This document shows positions 58,500-64,000 of a stretch of DNA of 64,000 nucleotides, in pieces. Positions within the stretch are counted from its first letter, which is position 1. Each line of letters opens with the position of its first letter. The notes under the pieces are model-generated. The model saw only the letters and a program-made list of their open reading frames with translations. It ran no database searches and was not told the origin of the DNA. Origin of the DNA: Streptomyces roseirectus (lineage in GTDB: Bacteria; Actinomycetota; Actinomycetes; Streptomycetales; Streptomycetaceae); contig NZ_CP060828.1 of assembly GCF_014489635.1 (NCBI RefSeq), positions 7,924,001 to 7,988,000 of the forward strand, read 5' to 3'. Position numbers and translations under genes: made by a program.

Positions 58500-59471
58500 A
58501 TGCGTGCCGCCTACATCACCGAACTCGGGCCGTCCGACGGGATCCGCCACGGCGACCTGCCCGAGCCGACGCCCGGACCGACCGACGTGCTGGTAGAGGT
58601 CGAGTGCACCACCGTCAACCCCGTCGACACCCTCGTGCGCTCCGGACGGTTCCGCACCCCCGTCCCGCTGCCCCTGGTCGTCAGCCGCGACCTCGTCGGC
58701 ACCGTCCTGACCGCGGGCCCCGGCGCCCCCGGCTTCCGCCCCGGCGACCGGGTGTGGACCAACTCCCTGGGCCACGGCGGACGTCAGGGCGCCGCCGCCG
58801 AGCGGGCCGTCGTCCCCGCCGACCGGCTCTACCACCTGCCGCCCGGCGCCGACGCCGAACAGGCCGTCGCCGTGCTGCATCCCGGAGCCACCGCCTACCT
58901 CGCACTGTTCAGCGAGGCCCGACTGAGGCCGGGGGAGACGGTGTTCGTGGCGGGCGGCGCCGGGAACGTCGGCAGCGCGCTCGTGACGCTGGCCGTCGAG
59001 GCGGGCGCCCGCGTCGTGGCGTCGGCGTCGGCGGCGGACGCCGGGTACGTGCGCGGGCTCGGCGCCGAGGCCGTACTCGACTACCGGGCACCGGACTTCG
59101 GGAAGTGGCTCGGACGGATCGACGTCCACCTCGACAGCTTCGGCACCAACGACCTCAGCCAGGCGGTGGAGTTGATCGCGCCCCGGGGCCGGATCGTGCT
59201 GCTCGCGGGGGTGGCCGCACGACCTGTCCTGCCCGTCGGGCCCTTCTACCAGAAGGACGCCTCGATCCTCGGGTTCGTCATCTCGCACGCGACGACCGGA
59301 CAGCTCGCCGAGGCCGCCGTCACCGTCAACCGCCTCGTCGCGGCGGGGAGGTTGACGCCCCGGCACATCGAGCGCGTGCCCCTGAGTGAGATGGCCGACG
59401 CCCATCTGCGCATGGAGAAGGGCGAGTTGCGCGGCAGACGGCTCATCGTCCGCCCCGACCTGGACCGTTAG
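58500..59471 (+). CDS. NADPH:quinone oxidoreductase family (MDR) protein
   Basis: The 323-residue protein has a GroES-like domain (VLVEVECTTVNPVDTLVRSG, PLPLVVSRDLVGTVL) and the cofactor loop VAGGAGNVGSALVTLAVEAGARVVASAS near residues 150-178. No zinc ligands are seen. It is distinct from the MDR protein at 35487. ATG 58500 has no clear ribosome binding site; an ATG 36 bases upstream is in frame. It heads a probable operon with a FAD monooxygenase (10-base gap), a SRPBCC protein and possibly an FAH-family enzyme. Confidence 0.9.
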   Translation: MRAAYITELGPSDGIRHGDLPEPTPGPTDVLVEVECTTVNPVDTLVRSGRFRTPVPLPLVVSRDLVGTVLTAGPGAPGFRPGDRVWTNSLGHGGRQGAAAERAVVPADRLYHLPPGADAEQAVAVLHPGATAYLALFSEARLRPGETVFVAGGAGNVGSALVTLAVEAGARVVASASAADAGYVRGLGAEAVLDYRAPDFGKWLGRIDVHLDSFGTNDLSQAVELIAPRGRIVLLAGVAARPVLPVGPFYQKDASILGFVISHATTGQLAEAAVTVNRLVAAGRLTPRHIERVPLSEMADAHLRMEKGELRGRRLIVRPDLDR

Positions 59472-59481
59472 GAGACCGGCA

Positions 59482-60672
59482 GTGATACACCTCGTGGTGG
59501 TCGGCGGCGGCATCGGCGGACTCGCCTCCGCGCTGGCCTTCGCCCGGCACGGCCACCGGGTCACCGTCCTGGAACGGCGCGCGGAGTTCACCGAACTCGG
59601 CGCCGGCATCCAGCTCGCCCCCAACGCCTACCACGCCCTCGACCGCATCGGCGTCGGCGCCGAGGTCCGGGCCCGCTCCGTGTTCGTCGACGCCCTGCGC
59701 CTGTACGACGGCACCACCGACGAACTCATCAACTCCATGCCGCTGACCGGGGGTTACCGCCGCCGCTTCGGCAACCCCTACGCCGTCGTGCACCGCACCG
59801 ACCTGTACCGGCCGCTCCTCGAGGCGTGCCGCGCGCGGCCCGGCGTACGGCTCGTCACCGGGGCGTCCGTGAGCGGGTACGGGCAGGACGCGGCGGGGGC
59901 GTGGGCGCTGCTCGCCGACGGCACCCGCGTCGCCGGGGACGCGGTGATCGGCGCCGACGGCATCCGCTCCGCCGTCCGGGGGCAACTCCTCGGCGACGGC
60001 GAGCCGCGCGTGTCCGGGCACACCATCTACCGGTCCGTCATCCCCATGGACCGGGTGCCCGAGGAGCTGCGCGCCAACGCCGTGTGCCTGTGGGCCGGGC
60101 CGCAGTGGCACTTCGTCCACTACCCGATCAGCGGCGGGCGCGAGCTGAACCTCGCGGCGACGCGGGACGACGGCGCCGTCACGGCCGTCGCCGGGGAGGC
60201 CGTCGAGCGGGCCGCCGTCCTCGCCGAGTTCCCCGAACTCGGCGACGTCACCGGGCAGTTGCTGCGGCTGGGGGAGGGGTGGCGGCGCTGGGTGCTGTGC
60301 GACCGGGACCCCGTCGCCACCTGGGTCGACGGCCGCGTCGCCCTCCTCGGCGACGCCGCGCACCCCATGCTCCAGTACGCCGCGCAAGGCGCCTGTCAGG
60401 CCCTCGAAGACGCCGTCCTGCTGGGCGAGTTGCTGGGCCCGCAGATCTCCGCCGACGCGCTGCCCGCCCGGCTCGGCGCGTACGCCGCGCTGCGGCGGAC
60501 CCGGGCCGCGCGCACGCAGCTCGTCGCGCGGGAGATGGGGCGGCAGGTCTACCACCCCGCCGGGGTCGCCGCGAAGATCCGCAACGCGGAACTGTCCGCC
60601 CTGAGCGCCGACGAACTCCACGAAAAGGTCGAATGGCTGCACGGCGACCGGGAATTCCAGCGCACCGCGTGA
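59482..60672 (+). CDS. FAD-dependent monooxygenase, salicylate / 3-hydroxybenzoate hydroxylase type
   Basis: The 396-residue flavoprotein hydroxylase has the FAD fold IHLVVVGGGIGGLASALAFARHG, the GD motif RVALLGDAAHPMLQYAAQGACQALEDAVLLGE and the DG motif VIGADGIRSAVRG. The ELGAGIQLAPNAYHALDRIG segment matches salicylate 1-hydroxylase and 3-hydroxybenzoate 6-hydroxylase. The GTG at 59482 follows TAGGAG. It is probably co-transcribed with the upstream MDR and the downstream SRPBCC gene. The products of either hydroxylation (catechol or gentisate) would need a ring-cleavage dioxygenase not present in the window. Confidence 0.92.
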   Translation: MIHLVVVGGGIGGLASALAFARHGHRVTVLERRAEFTELGAGIQLAPNAYHALDRIGVGAEVRARSVFVDALRLYDGTTDELINSMPLTGGYRRRFGNPYAVVHRTDLYRPLLEACRARPGVRLVTGASVSGYGQDAAGAWALLADGTRVAGDAVIGADGIRSAVRGQLLGDGEPRVSGHTIYRSVIPMDRVPEELRANAVCLWAGPQWHFVHYPISGGRELNLAATRDDGAVTAVAGEAVERAAVLAEFPELGDVTGQLLRLGEGWRRWVLCDRDPVATWVDGRVALLGDAAHPMLQYAAQGACQALEDAVLLGELLGPQISADALPARLGAYAALRRTRAARTQLVAREMGRQVYHPAGVAAKIRNAELSALSADELHEKVEWLHGDREFQRTA

Positions 60673-60707
60673 AATCACCTCCCTACCAGAGAGCGAGCAC
60701 ACCGAAA

Positions 60708-61253
60708 ATGACCACCGATTACGAACGCCCCGGCGTGACCACATTCCAGGTCCGCGCGGAGATATTCATCGCCGCCTCCCCCGAAACGGTCTACGCCACC
60801 GTCAGCGACCTCGGCCGCAGCGCCGAGTGGAGCCCCGAGTGCCGGGGCGGCACCTGGATCAAGGGCACCCCGTCCACCGTCGGCGCCGTCTTCGAGGGCA
60901 CCAACCTCCGAGGCGCCGACGCCGTCCCCTGGGCCCCCGTCATCCGCGGCACCTGGTCCACCCTCTCCGAGGTCGTCGAAGCCGTCCCCGGCTCCGTCTT
61001 CCGCTGGATCATCCTCACCTCCGCCGGCGAACCCCAGGAGAGCACCTGGTCCTTCGAGATCTCCCCCACCGCCGGCGGCAGCCACCTCGTCCACCACTAC
61101 CGCCTCGGCCGCCTCACCGAGGGCCTCTCCAAAATCTTCGCCTCCCTCGACGAGCCCGGCCGCGAACGCTTCGTCACCGAGTGGAACGCGAAGCTGGCGG
61201 CCGATGTGGAGCGGACGGTGGCGGGCATCAAGCGGGTGATCGAAGGGGCGTGA
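60708..61253 (+). CDS. SRPBCC (START-like) ligand-binding protein
   Basis: The 181-residue protein has the polyketide-cyclase/START fold: AEIFIAASPETVYATVSDLGRSAEWSPECRGG at the N-terminus and the C-terminal helix RFVTEWNAKLAADVERTVAGIKRVIEG. This is a hydrophobic-cavity fold that binds or cyclises aromatic or lipid ligands. The ATG at 60708 has no obvious Shine-Dalgarno sequence. It follows the FAD monooxygenase by 35 bases, so the hydroxylation product is a reasonable ligand. It could equally be a CoxG-like or stress protein. Confidence 0.85.
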   Translation: MTTDYERPGVTTFQVRAEIFIAASPETVYATVSDLGRSAEWSPECRGGTWIKGTPSTVGAVFEGTNLRGADAVPWAPVIRGTWSTLSEVVEAVPGSVFRWIILTSAGEPQESTWSFEISPTAGGSHLVHHYRLGRLTEGLSKIFASLDEPGRERFVTEWNAKLAADVERTVAGIKRVIEGA

Positions 61254-61404
61254 GGGGACCCGGCGCAGTTCGCCCCCTGGACGCCGTTCGTCGCGTCATT
61301 CGATGATGGCCGGGCAGGGTACGACCCGTGGGGCGGGTGCGAGGTGTTCGACGGGCGTCCCGCGACTCCCACCGAACCCCCTCGAACCCAGGAGAGCAGC
61401 GATC

Positions 61405-62574
61405 GTGGAATCGGCAGCAGCGCGCCCCCGCCCGGTCCTGACGGCGGGCTCCGTCCTGCCGGCGGACGCCGACCGGGCCGCCCTCGTCGCGCGTGTCCAG
61501 GGCCCGGACGGGCCGTGTGTGGCGGCGGTGCGTGGCGAGGAGGTCGTCGATCTGACCGCCGTCGCCCCGACCGTCGCCGATCTCATGGAACGCGACGACG
61601 CGGCGGACGTCGTCCGCGAGGCCGCCGGCGGACAGGTCTGGCGTCTGGACGACCTGCTCGGCAACCAGGACGTTCCGCGTCTGCTCGCGCCCGTCGACCT
61701 GCAAGTGATCAAGGCCGCGGGCGTCACCTTCGCCCGGAGTCTGCTGGAACGCGTCATCGAGGAGCGCACGGGCGGTGATCCGGCGCAGGCCGCGCGGATC
61801 CGGGACCGGGTCGGGGAGGTGGTGGGCGGCACGCTCGACGGCATCCGTCCCGGATCGCCGGAGGCGGACAAGGCCAGGGAACTGCTCGTCGCCGAAGGGC
61901 TGTGGTCGCAGTACCTGGAGGTCGGGATCGGCCCCGACCCGGAGGTGTTCACCAAGGCCCCGGTCCTGTCCGCGGTCGGCACCGGCGCCGACATCGGCGT
62001 GCTCGGCGCCTCGGTGTGGAACAACCCCGAGCCCGAGGCCGTCCTCGTCGTCGACTCGCGCGGCCGGGTGCGCGGCGCGACGCTCGGCAACGACGTCAAC
62101 CTCCGTGATATCGAGGGCCGGAGCGCCCTGCTGCTGTCCCGCGCGAAGGACAACAACGCCTCCTGCGCGATCGGCCCGTTCGTCCGCCTCTTCGACGAGG
62201 ACTTCGACCTCGACACCGTCCGAGGGCTTGACATCGACCTCCGGATCGACGGCACGGACGGCTACGTCCTGCACGGCAGCAGCTCCATGCGCGAGATCAG
62301 CCGCGACGTCCTGGACCTGGTGGCCGCCACGCACGGCCCGCACCACCAGTACCCGGACGGCTTCGTGCTGTTCACCGGCACGCTGTTCGCCCCCACCGAG
62401 GACCGGCAGGCACCCGGCGCGGGCTTCACCCACGAGCACGGCGACGTCGTGCGGATCTCCAGCCCGCGCCTCGGCGCGCTCGTCAACACCGTCGTCCCCA
62501 GCGAGCAGGCCACGCCGTGGACGTTCGGCGTAGGGGCGCTGATGCGCAGCCTCGCCCGGCGCGGCCTGCTGTGA
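61405..62574 (+). CDS. FAH-family hydrolase/dehydratase (2-keto-3-deoxy sugar acid type)
   Basis: The 389-residue protein belongs to the fumarylacetoacetate-hydrolase superfamily. The C-terminal half carries the metal and substrate motifs AAGVTFARSLLER, VWNNPEPEAVLVV, GNDVNLRDIEG, SRAKDNNASCAIGPF and VLFTGTLFAPTEDR. Its two-domain length and the GKDNNAS-type segment resemble 2-keto-3-deoxy-arabinonate dehydratases more than true FAH. The GTG at 61405 follows AGGAG. Direction and neighbours could place it with the aromatic hydroxylase operon, but 151 bases separate it. The convergent glycosidase points to sugar metabolism instead. Confidence 0.85.
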   Translation: MESAAARPRPVLTAGSVLPADADRAALVARVQGPDGPCVAAVRGEEVVDLTAVAPTVADLMERDDAADVVREAAGGQVWRLDDLLGNQDVPRLLAPVDLQVIKAAGVTFARSLLERVIEERTGGDPAQAARIRDRVGEVVGGTLDGIRPGSPEADKARELLVAEGLWSQYLEVGIGPDPEVFTKAPVLSAVGTGADIGVLGASVWNNPEPEAVLVVDSRGRVRGATLGNDVNLRDIEGRSALLLSRAKDNNASCAIGPFVRLFDEDFDLDTVRGLDIDLRIDGTDGYVLHGSSSMREISRDVLDLVAATHGPHHQYPDGFVLFTGTLFAPTEDRQAPGAGFTHEHGDVVRISSPRLGALVNTVVPSEQATPWTFGVGALMRSLARRGLL

Positions 62575-62577
62575 GCT

Positions 62578-64000
62578 TCAGGCGACCGGCTCCTGCACGA
62601 TGGTCGCGTGCAGGCGCCGTGTGTGGTCCACCCGGCGTTCGGCCCCGGTCAGCACGACCCTGGCCGTCAGCCGCGCATTCGCGCTGGACGCCGCCAACCG
62701 CACCTCCAGCTCGCCCGGTTCGACCACACGCCGCCCGTCGCGCCCGGTGAAGGAGGCGAGGTCGGCCGGGAGAGTGACCCGCAGCCGCCGCGCCTCACCC
62801 GGCTCCAGGGCGACCCGGCCGTACCCGACGAGGCGCTGCACCGGCTGGACGACGGAGGCGACCGGGTCGTGCAGATAGAGCTGGACGACCTCGGTCCCGG
62901 CCCGCCCGCCCGTGTTGCGGACGGTGAAGGCGAGGGCGAACTCGCCGTCGGTCGGCGCCTCCTGGACGTCCACGGCCAGGTCGGTCCAGTCGAACCGCGT
63001 GTAGGACAGCCCGTGCCCGAAGGCGAACGCGGGCGTCGGATCGGCGGTGGACACCTTGCTGACGTGAGCGAGCCGCGCCCCGAGGTATGTGGCCGGCTGG
63101 GAGCCCGCCCCGCGCGGCACGCCGACCGGGAGACGCCCGGAGGGCTCGGTACGGCCACTGAGCACCCCGGCGATCGCGTGCGTGCCCTCCTCGCCGGGGA
63201 AGAAGGACTGCACGATCGCGGCGGACTCCGTCACGGCACGCCCGAGGGCGTACGGCCGTCCCGCGAGCAGGACGGTGACCACGGGCGTCTCCAGGTCGAG
63301 CAGGGCGTCGAGCAGGTCCTGCTGCGCGCCGGGCAGCACCAGCGCCTCGACGTCGCACCCCTCGCCGCTGGTGCCCCGCCCGAAGACCCCGGCGCGGTCG
63401 CCGAGCACGACCACGGCGACGTCGGCCTCGCGCGCCACCCGGACGGCCTCGGGGATGCCGGAGAGGTCCCCGTCGTCGATCCCGGTGCCGCGGGCGACCG
63501 TGATCTCGGCGCCGGGGAACTCGGCGGTGAGCGTGTCGCGCAGGGTGGGCAGCGCGATGCCGAGCGGGGTACCGGGGTGGCGGACGCCGATGTGCTGGGG
63601 GAAGGAGTAGCAGCCGAGGACGGCGGTGGGTTCGTCGGCGTTGGGGCCGAGCAGCGCGATGCGGCGCGGTCTCTCCAGCGGCAGGGTGCCGTCGTTGCTC
63701 AGCAGGACGACCGCTTCCTCGGCGACCGTGCGGGCCAGCGCGCGGTTCCCGGGACCGTCCAGGTCGATCCGGCCGCGCAGGGCTTCCGGGTCGTCCATGT
63801 CGTCCAGGTTCGCCCCGTCGAGCGCGGCCGGCACGGGGTTCCAGTCCGGGTCGAGCAGGCCGAGCACCGCCTTCTGGGTGAGGACCCGGCGCAGGGCGCG
63901 GTCGACCAGCGCCTCCGGTACGCGGCCGTCGGCGACGGCACCGGCCAAAGGGGCGCCGTACGTCTTGACGTTGGGCAGTTCGACGTCGGTGCCCGCGCGC
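62578..64000 (-). CDS. Glycoside hydrolase family 3 beta-glucosidase (partial, N-terminus beyond the window)
   Basis: The visible 474 residues are the C-terminal part of a GH3 enzyme. They begin in the end of the N-terminal barrel (TDVELPNVKTYG), followed by the GH3_C sandwich (VLLSNDGTLPL, ALLGPNADEP, VVVLGDRAGVFGRGTSGEGCD with the acid/base region) and a fibronectin-III-like domain at the end (FAFTVRNTGGRAGTEVVQLYLHDP). The catalytic Asp-nucleophile region of the barrel is outside the window. The frame is open to the right edge. It converges on the FAH-family gene with three bases between stops. Confidence 0.93.
   Translation of the reverse strand, partial: RAGTDVELPNVKTYGAPLAGAVADGRVPEALVDRALRRVLTQKAVLGLLDPDWNPVPAALDGANLDDMDDPEALRGRIDLDGPGNRALARTVAEEAVVLLSNDGTLPLERPRRIALLGPNADEPTAVLGCYSFPQHIGVRHPGTPLGIALPTLRDTLTAEFPGAEITVARGTGIDDGDLSGIPEAVRVAREADVAVVVLGDRAGVFGRGTSGEGCDVEALVLPGAQQDLLDALLDLETPVVTVLLAGRPYALGRAVTESAAIVQSFFPGEEGTHAIAGVLSGRTEPSGRLPVGVPRGAGSQPATYLGARLAHVSKVSTADPTPAFAFGHGLSYTRFDWTDLAVDVQEAPTDGEFALAFTVRNTGGRAGTEVVQLYLHDPVASVVQPVQRLVGYGRVALEPGEARRLRVTLPADLASFTGRDGRRVVEPGELEVRLAASSANARLTARVVLTGAERRVDHTRRLHATIVQEPVA

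Overview
The window is high-GC actinobacterial chromosome and almost certainly Streptomyces. Supporting signs are extreme GC at third codon positions, many GTG and TTG starts, stop/start overlaps of one to four bases inside operons, rare leucine TTA codons, and a gene content typical of a Streptomyces chromosome arm: urease without ureE, tripeptidyl aminopeptidase, a third-type phosphofructokinase, and an RppA/CYP158/cupin pigment operon. From memory, the order urease - aminopeptidase - ornithine aminotransferase - phosphofructokinase - MurT/GatD - deformylase - RppA operon resembles one region of the S. coelicolor chromosome. That synteny was not checked. I saw no tRNA, rRNA, CRISPR array, integrase or prophage.

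Layout. 1-4.4 kb: a ClpP paralogue without the catalytic histidine, divergent from an orphan Phd/YefM antitoxin; then a TetR regulator divergent from an ABC-2-like membrane protein whose 3' end has been tandemly duplicated. 4.4-9 kb: ureABCFGD behind a GlnR-like box. 9-14.2 kb: a secreted tripeptidyl aminopeptidase with a TTA codon, an acyltransferase, and an lrp - dimethylargininase - ornithine aminotransferase set. 14.3-19.6 kb: a LytTR/LytS two-component system that encloses a DUF485 protein and a solute:sodium symporter with a long repetitive tail. 19.6-24.8 kb: CtaG-like protein, PfkA, GatD/MurT and peptide deformylase. 24.8-29.7 kb: a TetR/acyl-CoA dehydrogenase pair flanked by inverted copies of a dispersed element, then the RppA-CYP158-cupin operon. 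29.9-41.7 kb: redox, NUDIX, DNA ligase and aldehyde dehydrogenase genes; an XRE-cupin regulator; an operon of quinone oxidoreductase plus two acyl-CoA dehydrogenases; a Tat-exported phosphodiesterase-like protein; a methyltransferase-NUDIX fusion; and an AhpD-like protein.

41.8-62.6 kb is the most accessory-looking part. It holds an MMPL transporter, an acyl-activating ligase overlapping an arylamine N-acetyltransferase (NAT), a degenerate IS701-type transposase kept as an intact ORF, an MFS exporter with a TTA codon, a TetR regulator, and a second NAT with an aromatic hydroxylase and an esterase. A PcaB-like lyase, a large FAD protein, an oxidoreductase, a salicylate-hydroxylase-like enzyme, a SRPBCC protein and an FAH-family enzyme follow. 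The window ends inside a family 3 glycosidase gene.

How the parts may work together (inference). Urease and the dimethylargininase/ornithine aminotransferase pair both handle nitrogen released from urea, arginine and methylarginine. The RppA operon makes and couples polyhydroxynaphthalene pigment. The ligase/NAT/hydroxylase/exporter block around 44-54.6 kb could be a small gene cluster that acylates and exports an aromatic amine. That block, the His-less ClpP and the dead transposase are the best candidates for something undescribed.
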